Below, piece after piece: positions 27,201 to 39,338 of a DNA stretch of 64,000 bases. Within the stretch, counting starts at the first letter, position 1, and every line of letters begins with the position of its first letter. Below the pieces are notes generated by a model. It worked only from the letters and a program-made list of their open reading frames with translations. It had not been told where the DNA came from and searched no databases. The stretch is from the NCBI GenBank assembly GCA_031472005.1, contig PZJY01000011.1, positions 868,001 through 932,000 on the forward strand, written 5' to 3'. The position numbers and the translations under genes were made by a program. This DNA comes from Tetracladium setigerum. Its lineage: Eukaryota; Ascomycota; Leotiomycetes; Helotiales.

Positions 27201-27786
27201 TCTGCGAACGGCCAGCGAGTGGCTGGAAGGGCTGTTTCAGCTGCGCTACCCGCACTAACGAGTCCCGCAACCGGGAAGACCGCAGAGAAGAGCCTCAACC
27301 ATGTGCGGGAGGCTCCTCGGGGGAGTTGCTATGAGACAAACGGACAAAGACCACCTCTTTCGTTCGCTCGGCAAATCTCAATGCACGATCTCTTGTCCAC
27401 CATCCAAGCGTCCAGCATTTCGAGGCGAGCCTTGGCCACGCTTATTTTGCAACCCGCCAAGTGCTTGGGATGTCTGGACTATGGATTTTCTAATGTTCAG
27501 AGTCGCAAAGCAATTCTCTGTTGTGACGGACGAAACGAATTCTGTCATGCTCAGCCGCATGAAATGCCAATGAACGCCCCTTTGAACCTGTTCCTATCTC
27601 TTGGCCGCCACGCCAGTCCCACTGCTGAGTCGTCCTCTTGTTTGTGAGGCCTACCTCCCTCTAACATTCTCATAGAAGCCCCACCAAGGGTACGACAGCA
27701 TGGGAGAAACAACAATGAAGCGGTTTTGAGTTGAATCAAAGCTTTTGGCACAAAATAGCACATTCATCGTGGGCCTCTTATCTAAC

Positions 27787-27880
27787 GTGAGCCCACTCAT
27801 TGTACTCGCTTCCTCCGCATCACTCGTTTCCTTCATGTCCTCGTCGGTTCCTTCTATCCGCGAGTTTTCTTTTCTTTCAG
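27787..27880 (+). other. probable 5'-UTR intron of TDT transporter
   Basis: AAC|GTGAGC donor and a strong pyrimidine-rich TTTCTTTCAG acceptor end one base before the ATG at 27882. This fits a 94-bp leader intron. Confidence 0.5.
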
Positions 27881-27881
27881 A

Positions 27882-29422
27882 ATGGTTGATCATACAAACG
27901 TCGACGAGCTCCTAGAATACAAGAAGACTGTTCTACGTGACGACCGAAGGGAATCACGTATCCGGGACAGTATAGAGCAAACCCTCGAATACATCAACAA
28001 CAGGCGCCGGTCGACTTTTCATCTTTCTTTCGACAATAATAATACCGTTCCTTCATACCCAGCTGCCGGTCCAGCTCCCCTTGCCTTGCCCAAGCCTCAG
28101 TACGTTCAAGCACCACCTCCCAACTACATCTCAGCACCGCTGGGATTGGCAAGTTCGAATCCAATGGCGGGAAGGAATTATGATCTGAAGAAGGACATTG
28201 AGAAATTGGGGTGTATGATGCGCCAACGGGTGGTGCAGGTGGTGGTCACGGAGGAGGTGGTGGTCACGGGCATGGACATCATGAAGAGGTCGATCCATCT
28301 ACTGTCGACTGGAGGGAAAGATTGAAGCATTTCACATTTGCGTGGTTCGCCTCGACCATGTCAACTGGAGGCGTCGCTCTTACGCTGTCTGTCATTCCCA
28401 ACAAGCCAGACTTCCTAAGGATCCTCGGAACTGCTATGTTCATTCTCAACATCGGCCTTTTCCTCACGTGGACAACTCTCATATCCATCCGTTTCATGAT
28501 GCATCCCGGAACTTTGAAGAACGCCTTCACGAATCCCCACGAAGGTTTTTTCTCTGCGACATTTTGGCTTACGATTGCGACCATGATCAACAACACTGTG
28601 GCGTACGGTGTCCCGCAAACAGGAGGTGCCTTGGTTGAACCACTTCGAATCGCCTTCTGGAGTTATACCATCTGCGCAACCACCCACGCCATCGTTTACT
28701 ACCACGTGCTGTTCACTGTCAAGAAGCTGGTTATTACGAACGTCCTTCCCGGATGGCTTCTACCAGTCTTCCCAGCCATGTTGGTCGGGACTCTCGCCTC
28801 GGCAATTGCCAAAACCCAGCCAGCTGAGCACGCCTTCCCAATGCTTGTCGCAGGTCTCAGTTTCCAGGGACTTGGAATGTTGATGGCCATGATGATCTTC
28901 TCAATCTTCCTTGGTCGTCTGCTGACCGCCGGTCTGCCCATCGACATGTCTCGCCCTGCCATGTTCATCGCTGTCGGCCCACCTGCATTCACCGCACTTG
29001 CCATCATTGGTATGTCCCAAGACGTGGTTGATACTCAGATCTTCACAACCTACACCAACCTCCCAGGTATCCAGAATCAAAACATGATTTACGATGTGTT
29101 GCAAATTGGATCGCTCCTTGGAGCCATCTTCCTCTGGATGCTCGCTGCCTTCTTCTTTGCCATCGCCACCATCGCCACATTTGAAGCCATCCACCGAAAT
29201 GACTTCCATCTCAATTGGCACGCATATGTGTTCCCCAACGTCGGTTTCACCATCGCGACGATTCAAATCGGCAACAGACTGAACAGCCCTGCCATCCAGA
29301 TCGTTGGAACGGGCATGGCTGGAACCTTGTTTTTCCTCTGGGTTGTTGTGGTGTTTGCGCATATCAAGGCGTTCTTCAGCAGGAACATTTGCTGGCCTGG
29401 CAAGGATGAGGATGCCCATTAG
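27882..29422 (+). CDS. C4-dicarboxylate/malate transporter, TDT (Mae1-like), frame break
   Basis: A tellurite-resistance/dicarboxylate transporter family protein (PF03595; yeast Mae1 and Ssu1 relatives), a ten-helix plasma-membrane carrier. The conserved core runs from 28289 to 29422, starting WRERLKHFTFAWFASTMSTGG and ending in a cytosolic tail. An ATG at 27882 opens about 110 codons of hydrophilic, proline-rich N-terminus in another frame. The two frames meet at the GGGG run at 28208-28211, where one extra G would give a continuous 513-residue protein. Without it the upstream frame stops at 28325. A weak alternative is a splice from 28153 to 28238. A Gly/His-rich linker (GGGHGGGGGHGHGHHEE) precedes the first helix. 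Family substrates are malate, succinate or sulfite. The transport family is clear; the start is not. Confidence 0.8.
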
Positions 29423-31905
29423 ACTTTTCTTGTGTTTTGCTAAAAACTTATCATGTATACTTCTTCCTGGCGTGTATGGGGCTTTTGTAGACAGGCAGCG
29501 AGAGTCCAAGAGACTCCCTGTGAATGCATTCTTTCGTTTGTTCTGGCAACATCTCCCGCATTACCCAATCTACCCCGCTGGTCGAGTGGAAATTGGGCAT
29601 CAGCGCGGGCATCTTTCATTTTTTTTGCATCATCACTTTGTCTTTTTATTAATGAATCTCGTTCCTGCTCTCATGTATGACCACCTGAAATTTCCACGAA
29701 GGCATACGGATTTGAGAGGGGGATGTCAGGTTCAGGCGTGGAGGCAAACAACAACGGGGGCATAGAGAAAAACCTAGCAATTAACGACACACAAAACTTA
29801 ACACTACATAAATATTAATATTTTTTGCACCTGCATCACCAGCTGAATTTTTGTTTCATTTTGATTTTTGATTATGTGCATTTATTGCTGTGAATTCGCA
29901 CGTTTGATGTACGCGCCCACGATCCCACCAATCCACCACGGCTTGTGTTGTTCATGCGAAAATCTACTACTCGCTATTACAAGAACTGAGTAGCTTTTCT
30001 TCGTCAGCTCTGAATAATGCCAGACAATTGGTGCTGATAACATTGGCAACCGCCATCACACCCAAGAAGCACTGTAAGCGCCCAGTACTCAGCATGTCCA
30101 AACTACACACGGAGGGTATAATGATTGCGGCTCTATCGACTCTTAATACGAACTCGAACCATTGAAACAAACTCGTTTCCTCACCGGAACGGTATCTTTC
30201 CACGTCCTGGGTCATCAATTGGCCAAGGTCTTGGATATTTCCCGGCAGTAGCTTGGCCCGACTTCATTTTTGTTTCTGGTACTACTCTTCGAAACAAATT
30301 CCATTCCAAATACTCAATTTTTCGGAACTGCTATTGTCTTTATTATTATGATGAGAGGGAAGAAGATAGCCAAAACCTACCTTGGTAAACATGTAACGAG
30401 TAGTAGCAAAAGTAATAATGAAGAATTTCCAAGACTTAATAATAGCATGAACAATTTGCCCAAAACCCACAAAGATATCAACCTTCCCTCCACGTCAAAC
30501 TTTCGCCAACTCGCCAACTCGCCAACCCTAGACTAAGTCCATAGCTTAATCTTTCCTCCCGCCGTGGCGGAAAAGCCGTCCATCTTCCTAATCGCCAATC
30601 CCTTCCCCTTCTCAACTGTGAGCCAGGCACACCGCCGTCACTCGCCGACTCGCCAACTTCTCCCGTGCGGTTTCGAGTCAGTTTGAAAGGCGGAGCCTCA
30701 TAAACCTTATTTTCCCATCAAAACTCTCCGAACGGACCCTAAACTAAAACCGTGAAGATCTAGATCCTTTTTGAGGAAGGAAACCCTGGAAAGGGCGTTT
30801 GATCCTTGATGAAGAAGAAGTCGTGATTGCTTGGGAGTTTGGGTGTACGTACGTGGCAAAAGAAAGAAAAGATTGTTTGAGACGTTCTGGAAATTTGGAA
30901 GATCGGGGACTTTGGAAGGACTTGTGATTGGTAATTCTTCTTTTCCTTGTTTTTCTTTTCCTTTGTGGGAGATTGAGATCTTGAGAGATGATGTCAGGGT
31001 GCTTTTGAAGGCGATGGTTTGTTCTTTTCCATTTTCTATTTTCTGGGCAAAGAATGCCATGTTGTTTACAGTACTCGTTGCTCAGGTGAAGGGTTCGTCC
31101 TGAACTCTATTTTGACATTAACGATCGATGCGGGAACTCGTCCAAGATGTGACTTCAGACAATCATACCCAAAGAGTCTACTTCTAATTGAGTTCGAGTT
31201 TGCAAGCAACCGCGGAAGGCTTTCTATATGGACCATCTCTGTCATTTGCGAGCCTTTATCACTGTAATTTTTCACGTGATGGAGCCTTTGGATTGTGCTC
31301 TTTCTTCTCTTCCCATTATTAGGTACCTAGATATTCTCTGAGCCATATGTCCCTTTGTCCACGATTGAGCGAGGTCCATACTAGTCGTCGCCTCTCTTCT
31401 CTTCGAAGAAAGGGAAAACACCATGATCTTGTAACATGTGACGCGGACGTGGATGCGGCCGCGTCGCCCGCGTTTTTGTTGCACGTCGCAAAAATTCATC
31501 GAAACTTTTTTCCAAATCGTTCAAATCCGCAACTTTTTGAAGTTTGCGAAGATCCCCGAGTACGAGAAGTGGTGGTGCGAATACGAGCGACATGGAGAAT
31601 CCCCAATTGTTCAGCAAGACTTTCCGTCGAAAGAAGCTTTTTTTCATCAGCTGGATTTCTTCGACATTTCTTGTTTGTGTTCTTCGATTGGCTTGGATTA
31701 ACGAGAAGGATTCGACAGGCACAAGGACAAGAATAAGCGCTAGCTGGGTATCTTTGGTAGGCGAGGTTGCACTCGTTGTTTTTCAACGACACTCCTTCAT
31801 AAACTAAACACATCAGAAGTCATGGATTTCAGAATTAAATTCGTTCATTATCAATTCGATTCGTAGGTGTCATGCACTGTTACGCAAATATGCCCCCCAT
31901 TATCC
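29423..31905. other. intergenic, 2.5 kb
   Basis: No supported gene between the TDT transporter and the monooxygenase 3' end. It contains a short minisatellite at 30503-30526 and AT-rich sequence near 29815-29890. Frames of up to 129 codons look random. Confidence 0.45.
30503..30526. repeat. 8-bp tandem repeat, three copies
   Basis: Three perfect TCGCCAAC units, with two further imperfect CGCCAACT words about 130 bp downstream. Confidence 0.8.
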
Positions 31906-33928
31906 TCACTTGTTCTTCGCAATCCACTCCCCTACGACCCCAGAATAATCCTCTGGCCCATACGGTTCCGTCACATCCTTGAACCAACTTCCCTTCCTCC
32001 TCTTCTCGAGCCCCAAATCAGTCAGCAACATATCAATATAAGGCACGGCATCAAACACGAAATCCGGGATCTGTCCACCCCATCCATGAGGATACCTCCA
32101 ATAACCAAAGCGGTTGTGAAGACGAGCAGAGTACTTTAATTCTGTTACCTGCTCGGCAATCTCAGCTTCAGAGGAAGCGGAACCGAGGGGAGAAATCTTT
32201 CCATCAAAATAGGCTGCGATCCAGAGAGCTTGTGTTTGCGCGAGAATAGAGGTTGAGATGGTCATGACATTGCCTGCGAATGCGATGTCGTGAGTTGTCA
32301 GCAAGTCGGCGTGGGCTGGAACGATGAAGCGGTATAAATCCAGTGGTGAAAGCTTGGTCTCGGTATCAATCGCAGAATTCGAAGCGGTCAGAGGGGTGTA
32401 CTTTTTGTTTCCGGCCGGTTGGTTCTTTAAACGCGGGAATTTGGAGAGGATTTCGGCGTCGGCGCGAGCAGTTAGAAAGTCTGATTCTGCTTTTACTCTT
32501 GGAATGGCATTGGTTGTTGCTGGAAGTCCAAGTTCCGCCTCCAAGCCAGCGGGTATAAACTTGAATGGAGGGGCGTGCTTCCAGCCAGTTGAGCAAACCA
32601 GGGCATCTGTCTCAATCGATTCGCCGGAAGAAAGGACGACTTTACCAGGGGCTAAAGATGTTATATCGGCGACATGAACCTTGATATTTCTGTTCTTGAC
32701 TTCTTCAAAGAAATCAGTGGGATAGTTGAGAATGCTGAGGCCGCTTGCAGTCCAGAATGCCGGCATCCAAGGTTGGAGCTTTGCAGTTTCTGGGTGGGAT
32801 GAGTATTTGTTGAGCGAAATGACATCGCCCCCCAGGATATCCCAGAAGCGATCTACAATGAATCGGCCAACAGCGGTACCGTGAAGATATGAGCGGATAT
32901 TGCCAAAGCCGTCAGCATCGCCAAAGATACAAGGGGACCTAATTTTTTTGGAGCATTGGCGTTAGTCTATTACTACTACGTTCAGATATTCAAGATTGAA
33001 TGCGGAGATAATCATTGCGACATTTCGAGACTCAACTCGAATAGGAGGAAACGGTAGAAGTTGAAATACGCACATCCATGTCAAAAAACGTGTGTGGACG
33101 AGCTTCTCCAGCCATCTTTTCAAAGGAGTTACGTATGGAGGTGCCATCCAGCAAGGACCTCGTCCTGATTCTACAGCCAATGTTAGTCGAACTCATGGGG
33201 ATTGTTACAAAAGCCCTACCTCTAATAACCCAGTCCACCTCGACTCCTACTGTCGCATAAGTATACACAGCATCCCAAGCCGATTTCGTGGCCCCAAAGA
33301 TGGTGACCTTGTTCACGGTTTTAAGGGTATCTGAATTTTGCAAGAAGTGTCTGCTGTGAAAGAGTGGTTTCCCAAAAGATTCCTGGCCTTCGAAAGTGGG
33401 AAGGAAAGGCTGACTCGTAACTCCCGTTGCAACAATCAACTTTTTGGCCAGAATTGATCTTGCCTTTTCGCCCTTTACCTTCAACAACCAGCCGCCCTTC
33501 TCGCCTCGCTCGATGCTTTCAAGCTTGGTGTTGAGTCGTGTCCTTTCCAGCACGCCGAACTTTTGGGCGAATGCGGTCAGGTAGTTGTGCAGCACTTCAG
33601 CTGGAATATGGTCACCTGGCTTGACGCCCCAGGTCTCCTCGTCCATTGGGAAATCGGGATACTCGTATGTTCCGACCATGTTGTTGGATTTAAGGCCGGG
33701 ATACAATCGATTCTTGCCCCAGACTCCGCCAACTGAAGACTCTGCCTCGAGGAGAATGACCTTACATTCTGGGTGGATTTGAAGGTACGTTTTCGCGGCT
33801 GCGAGTCCAAACCAACCTGTTTGAAAGTGGCATCAGTCAACGAACGGAGAGATAAAAAGGAGACAATGTAGAGTGAATTTACCAGCACCAACAACCACCA
33901 AGTCTGCGGACTCAATTAACTCTGCCAT
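31906..33928 (-). CDS. FAD/NADP-dependent monooxygenase (FMO-like)
   Basis: A class B flavoprotein monooxygenase, 590 residues from exons 33928-33883, 33816-33220, 33170-33074 and 32938-31906 (introns 66, 49 and 135 bp; spliced length 1773 nt, all phases agree). The N-terminal FAD site spans the first splice: VVVGAG-WFGLAAA. A second Rossmann motif, TIFGATKSAWDA, would bind NADP. The block after the third exon reads YVTPLKRWLEKLVHTRFL then SPCIFGDADGFGNIR, and VCSTGWKHAP is the conserved C-terminal ATG-like motif. The classical FMO fingerprint is not clean, so oxygenated atom and substrate are open. Related proteins are often tailoring enzymes of fungal secondary metabolism. It lies at the left edge of the putative catabolic block, tail toward the TDT transporter. 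Confidence 0.9.
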
Positions 33929-34749
33929 CACGAAGATTTGGTCTTTGAAGTCAGAAGGAATGCGTCAATATACGGTACTGATAACTGGACGTGGACCTGG
34001 ACCCCTTAAATCGATCGACGGTGGACGAAGGCAGGAAAAGTTGCACAAGACGCGATGCGAACAATGAACCCAGCCATCATCCGATGTACCTCTTTTTAGC
34101 CTCCCAGAGGAGGAGAATAATATGCAGGGGAAAGTGACTAGTCGTACCCGCCAAGGCGAATAGGGAGCTGTCTTCGCCCCGTCCCGGCCGGAGCTTCAAC
34201 TCCATTTGGATACAGCCGAAGAGATGAAGCAACGCCAATCGTGAATACGACCCTATCAGCCCATCAACAGCCGGAAACAGCCATCTCACTGACCACTTGA
34301 CGCAATTATTTGATGCAGATATTCCAACGGCTGCCCTGCAGCGACAGGACAATGTCAGTGTTGCCGAGTCTTACCCGCGACCCCAGAAAACTTTTGTTTT
34401 TCCCATAGTGGGGGACGTCCACCACTTCTTCAGGGAGACAGGGGGAGTGAGGCACTTCTCATGAATCATGAACATCTTTTCTCTGCTCGCTTTCTCCTAT
34501 CACTTTCTCGTGTTGATTTCCCTGTTGAGCGTGTTTTTCTTCTTAATGTCTGGAACCTAAGCTTTACTATGCTGTTGTTATTCATCCATTTTTCATGTCT
34601 CGAAACTTGACTGGTTGAAGTCGGATCCAGACTCAGCAGCCTGCAGATATTTACCCAAGAACCTGGCCATATAGTCACCAACTTTCTCCCTCAACCTCCC
34701 CAAATTTGTTTCCGTAACATTCATTCTTGTTTGAGAGCGGTCCAAAGGT
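33929..34749. other. divergent intergenic region
   Basis: Upstream DNA of both the monooxygenase (-) and the rhodopsin-fold protein (+). No gene. No defined operator recognised. Confidence 0.45.
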
Positions 34750-36368
34750 ATGGATTCTTTCACCATTGAAGCGTTCAGTCTCCTCGGCGTAGGGATAGCG
34801 GCGGTCAGTCTTCGAACCTACGCGAGATGGTCTTCGGTTGGTGGCTTTCGTGGTTTTCAAGCAGACGACTATCTGATGTTGGTTGCTGTTGTAAGTACTA
34901 CGCGCATTCCAAACTGTTGTCCTCTTTTTTCAAACCAGAAGAATATTTGCTGGGAAATCGTAGTTCAAGTTTATTGCTGGTTCGATTGCCAATACTGCAT
35001 CGTACGTGTTGACCACTACAAACACTGACGCATTATATTATCAACAGGTTGTCTATTCTCTCGAAACTGCAACAGCATACGCGGTAGGAGCATGGTGGCA
35101 TGGGCTCGCGAATAATGGAATGTCCGATGAGCAGAGGACATCATTAGACCCAAGTTCTCCAGAATGGGCTCTTCGTATCGGTGGTTCCAAAACACAGTTG
35201 GTGGGCTGGTCCTTATACACCCTACTACTATGGCTCTTGAAGGTTTGTATGTGTGTTTTTTACTCGAGATTGACGTAAGTTTTGCATGTTTCCATCAATT
35301 ACTTTACCGTCCCCAGGTATCACTGTGCTAATATCAATCCCGTATTCAGAGAGGGTGTCGATGACATGCGAACAAGAGTAAAGATCGGCTACGGAGTACT
35401 CGCAGCAACCTACGTTGCAACAGAATTGTCAATTCTCCTCGGTTGTCAACCCTTCCATAGGAATTGGCAGATAAATCCCGATCCGGGCAGTACGTTTCTC
35501 AAGCTCTCAATACTCAATCCTGCACCCTACGCTGCAATTTGAAGCCTCCGATCCCCAACACAACAATCACTAATATAATCACATCCAGATTATTGCCAAC
35601 CAGCCATCTCCAAAATAGACCTCTACGTAACAGTAGTCCTAAATGTCACAACAGATATGTACTTAATGTCCATCCCTCTCCCTGTAAGCCCGCACCTACC
35701 CAGCTCTGCATCCTTTGCACTGCAAATTACAACCAATCTAACACCAAGACCACCAGATCCTTTGGCGTGCCCGCCTCAGTTACCGCCGCAAAGCTCTTCT
35801 AATCTTCATGTTCTGCGGTGGCATATTCGTCATGATGGCCGGCATCCTGCGCTGCGTTCTCATCCTCCGGGATCCAATCGGCGGCGCACAACAAGCCGGC
35901 TCATGGGCTGTTCGCGAAACCTTTGTAGCCGTCATAATTGGCAACATACCGATGATCTACCCCTTACTTCGTCGCTCCATCCGCACCATGCTGGATACAC
36001 CAACACTATCGAAGCTTTCGGCTCCCTTTTCGCTTCAATCCAGTTCGAAGACGAGAGGTGGTAGGGCGGATGAGGAAGGGAGGTTTCCGGATACGTTGGG
36101 GAGTAGTGGGAAGAAATTTAGTGGTGGGAGGACTTTGTATCCTATGACTACTATGGCGGGGAGTAGGGACGGGAGTGAGGAGAGGATTGTAAAGGATGAT
36201 GGGGGGAAGGGGGAGGATGGTGCTAGTGCTAGTGGGAGAGAAGATGGGAAGAGCGGTGCGAGTTCGCGGGTAGATGGTATTACGGTTGTGACGGAGACGA
36301 TAGTGCATGATACGGAGAGGAAGGGGACGGAAGGAAAGTTGCAACAAAGTCATTGGCCTCTGCATTAA
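34750..36368 (+). CDS. rhodopsin-domain integral membrane protein
   Basis: A seven-helix membrane protein of the fungal rhodopsin-like family (Pth11/SatP21-type domain) without the CFEM module. Exons 34750-34890, 35048-35274, 35350-35489, 35589-35683 and 35757-36368 give 404 residues with consistent phases. Recognisable stretches: GFQADDYLMLVAV, the AWWHGLANNGM loop, ILLGCQPFHRNWQ, NYCQPAIS, DMYLMSIPLP and GSWAVRETFVAVI. The last 110 residues are a Ser/Gly/Asp-rich cytosolic tail with low complexity, often variable in this family. The biochemical function is not established for this group; proteins of this fold are widespread next to metabolic clusters. It is divergent from the monooxygenase and tail-to-tail with the amidase, separated by the MITE-like element. 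Confidence 0.88.
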
Positions 36369-36931
36369 TAGATGGATGGACTGTTACAGTATAGATGGGT
36401 TGAGATCATCACCCTCATCATTAGATTCCGACGAAGGCGTCAAGACTCTTCGTTGTGTACAATACAAGATACTTTAATGTTATTTTAGACGCCGATTCTC
36501 ATCGAGCAGTCACTGATGTAACGATTTTGTATTTTTGGATCATACGCCCGAAGACTGTGTAGCATATAGTGTACCCTTATTCACGCATGTCTTAACGACG
36601 TATTTTCCAATTTTTGCATTTTTACACTTTTGCACTTTTATATTTTTTCGATTTTCCCATTTTCGACTTTGATATTTATATCTAAAGAAGGTAGCTAGCT
36701 GTCTCTTCAAGTAATGCTCGACGATAAGGGAAGGTTAAATTTATATATATCTAATTGTTTTAGAGAGGAGAGGGCTAGGATAGAGGGTCGAGGGGCCGGT
36801 ATGAGAAGTCCATGAACTTTTTATTTTATTTTTATTGTCAAAAAATGCGCAAAGTTGAAATGTAAAAATGCCGCGTTGAGACACGTGCGAATAAGGGTAC
36901 ACCATAGTAGTACGAGATCCAAAAGAGAAAT
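36369..36931. other. convergent intergenic holding a MITE
   Basis: Lies between the convergent 3' ends of the rhodopsin-fold gene and the amidase. Most of it is the inverted-repeat element described separately (36567-36904). Confidence 0.6.
36567..36904. mobile_element. MITE-like element with terminal inverted repeats
   Basis: Both ends carry the same sequence in opposite orientation. Left is TAGTGTACCCTTATTC; right, read on the minus strand, is TGGTGTACCCTTATTC. The match resumes after a divergent 5 bp with TGTCT(T/C)AACG and then T-rich CATTTTTACA-like words. The 338-bp unit is flanked by TA on each side (36565-36566 and 36905-36906), as expected for Tc1/mariner-type insertions. It is non-coding, with an AT-rich interior made of TTTTGCACTTTT-type words. 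I see no second copy in the window. A non-mobile hairpin terminator region is the alternative. Confidence 0.6.
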
Positions 36932-38744
36932 TTAGAGCAATGTCCAATCATTCTCCAGCTCCCACGCATACGCCACCTTAAAAACATCTTCCTCGCCCCA
37001 CCACTTCCCAATCACCTGAAGTGATACAGGCAACTTCACACCAGACCCCGCAAGAGGCCCCTCCTGAATCTCCAACATCCCACAAGGTACCGCGAGCACT
37101 GGATGACCACTTTGATTAAATGGCGCCGTATTACTCGTCAAACCAACTTGCTTGCCTATTAACGACAATGGTGTTGCCGTAGGACCGGTAGCCGCATGAC
37201 TGTTGGCTATGTAAGGGAGGTTGGGAGCCAGGAGGACAGTGTATTCGGCGAGAGCGGCATCGTAAGCGAGACGGAGTTTGAGAGAGAGATTTTGAGCGTG
37301 TCCGTAAGCGTGCGGGAAATTTTTATTGGCGTAAAGTCCGTTAAGGAAGATATTTTTAGTGCTATGTCACGGGAATAGTTTTAGTTGGTTGTGTTTATTT
37401 ATGTGTTGCATGTTGTGGGTGGGAAATATTAACCTGGGATATGCCTCGTCCCACACTTTTTGGGTCATTGGGACAAGTTGTTTCGTTAAATCGTTCAGAG
37501 CATGGCCTCTCCTTCCGAAAGCTCGACCCATTTTCCCAGCTGCTCCACCAATTTTCGATATGGCAGTCCATATAGCTGCACCCTGTTTGTGAATTGGTAT
37601 GCTGACTTCCTCCACCGTCGCTCCCAACGCCTTGAACTTCTCAACTGATGCCAAGAAAGTCTTCAACACCCGTGGGTCCATCCCAGGCATATCAAGTGAT
37701 TCCTTAATAACTCCAATTTTAGTCCCTGAGAGATCTTTTGGATTTGAAAGAGCCAATAGATTCGCATGATACATGGGCACGTTTTCAGGCCATGGCGCTC
37801 CAAATGCCCTATCGTCAATCCCGTCATTTCCAGCAATCGCCTGCAGCATTAACGCGTTATCGAGAAGCGTCTTCGTCATGGGACCAACGTGATCATTTGT
37901 TGGCTCATTCGATGCACACCCGGTATAGGGAACCAGTCCATGCGTTGGCTTTAATCCATAAATCCCACACCAGCCCGCTGGAACTCGAATGCTGCCCCCT
38001 TGATCCGCTCCAATGGCCATGTCTACTGCTCCGCTGGCGACGAGAGCGCCAGACCCACTAGAGCTTCCCCCGCTGCTGTATCCCTTCGCGTAGGGATTGT
38101 GTACGACGCCGGTTCCAGACGAATGAGATGTGGCAGAATGGCACATATTCTCACAAACGGCTCGGCCGGTAATTGTACCTCCTGCTTGGAGCATTCGCGT
38201 AACGATTGTGGCGTCCATTGTCTGACATATAGCATGTTAGTTAGCTCTGTCTTCTGCTCAATTGACTGCTATGTTACTTACAGGAACATAATCTTTAATC
38301 ATGTTTGTGCCTAGCAGCAGCGGTACTCCAGCTACAGCGATGCAATCTTTCAACGCCACGGTCTTTCCTTCCAACAAACCACCCAGTTTGGCTTGCTTAT
38401 CTACCACATTACACTTCCATGCCCATGCGCCCAAGGGATTATCTTCTGGAGCAGGAAAGTGTATTTCTCTGCGCTCATAGCGTTCAAGATCGACTGGTGG
38501 GTAGAAATCTGGAATAAAAGGTGTAAGTAATGGAACAGAGGAATTTTGGCGGGGTAATAGATATTGTCACAGTACCTGGAAGTGCCATCAGGCTCTCCAT
38601 TGACTCGTGAAATACAGCCAGGAGAGTCTTGTATTCCTCTTTTTCACTCTCCTTAATTGTGACGCCCAATCCTGCGCATATTTCATCGACATCCTTCACT
38701 GTGACTGGATTTCCAGCTCGGGTCTCAAGAGAGAAGACAGACAT
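36932..38744 (-). CDS. amidase-signature hydrolase
   Basis: A cytosolic amidase of the amidase-signature family, 537 residues from exons 38744-38576, 38508-38282, 38221-37434 and 37361-36932 (introns 67, 60 and 72 bp). The Ser-cisSer-Lys triad is visible: Lys about 110 in VALKDCIAVAG, the GGSSSG motif at about 183-188 and the nucleophile Ser about 209 in GADQGGSIRVPAG. The length and the C-terminal half (LPVSLQVIGKWWGEED) are typical of the acetamidase/GatA-like fungal amidases. The family hydrolyses carboxamides to acid plus ammonia. It is divergently transcribed from the PuuE-like hydrolase with starts 594 bp apart, which suggests co-regulation and sequential action. The exact amide is unknown. 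Confidence 0.94.
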
Positions 38745-39338
38745 GCTGGAAGATAATTTTTGTTGGATGACTGCAAACGAAATGGTGGGCTTGAGAGTGA
38801 GAGGAATGCTTTTGGAATGTCTTTACCAGATATGGATCAACTAAAATCCAGGATATTTTTGCTCGATACCCATGGCCAAAGAACTTCTTGACCTTGACAA
38901 AGACTATTGTAGATAACGCGACACGCCCAGGAAAGCCGGAGGAGACTTTCGGCGTCTTACGCCGCTTGATATGGCCTGACAGTAGCCCCAAAACATGATT
39001 GAGATAAGTTCTCGAGAGCTAATAGATTGGAAGCGTCGAGAAAGCGATGCTGGTGACAAACGTTGTGGCCTTGCCATTGATGGAGAGGGTGCAAAAATGG
39101 GGAGGATGCCATGGTCGGAATCGGTTTTCCGACCACCCACTGCGCCAGAGATCTGCCCGCATTTTAAGCTCCTTCACAATCAACGGCATGATTCGAAGAT
39201 GGGATGAACATTGCCAGCAACTCACAAAATGTGAGATATATATATATTGGGAATAGCCCGCTGGACGCTATTTTCAAACGGCAAACTCTTCATCAATTTT
39301 GATAACAAAAAACAAGTTCTATTATCCTATAAGTCAAG
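38745..39338. promoter_or_regulatory. divergent promoter, amidase / PuuE-like
   Basis: The 594-bp space between two divergent starts. It holds three HGATAR words (AGATAA at 38911 and 39002, TGATAA at 39300), the binding consensus of AreA/Nit2 nitrogen regulators. About two would be expected by chance in this length, so this is only compatible with nitrogen control. A TATATATA run lies at 39238-39246. Confidence 0.35.

Larger units (their letters stand above)
23606..27881. other. 4.3-kb gene-poor region
   Basis: No gene I can support. Notable content: a degenerate trinucleotide-type repeat at about 24102-24250 that on the minus strand would encode an Asn/Asp/Phe-rich acidic tail ending in TAA at 24102, and scattered frames of under 165 codons. 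At the right end lies the leader of the dicarboxylate transporter with a probable 5'-UTR intron (27787-27880). Confidence 0.4.

Noticed and set aside
27186..27647. 153-codon plus-strand open frame upstream of the TDT transporter
   Set aside because: No ATG at its start, no recognisable domain and competing open frames in all directions.
28145..28165. Sequence resembling a tRNA B box (AGTTCGAATCC)
   Set aside because: It lies inside the coding region of the TDT transporter and no A box, acceptor stem or anticodon arm pairs around it.
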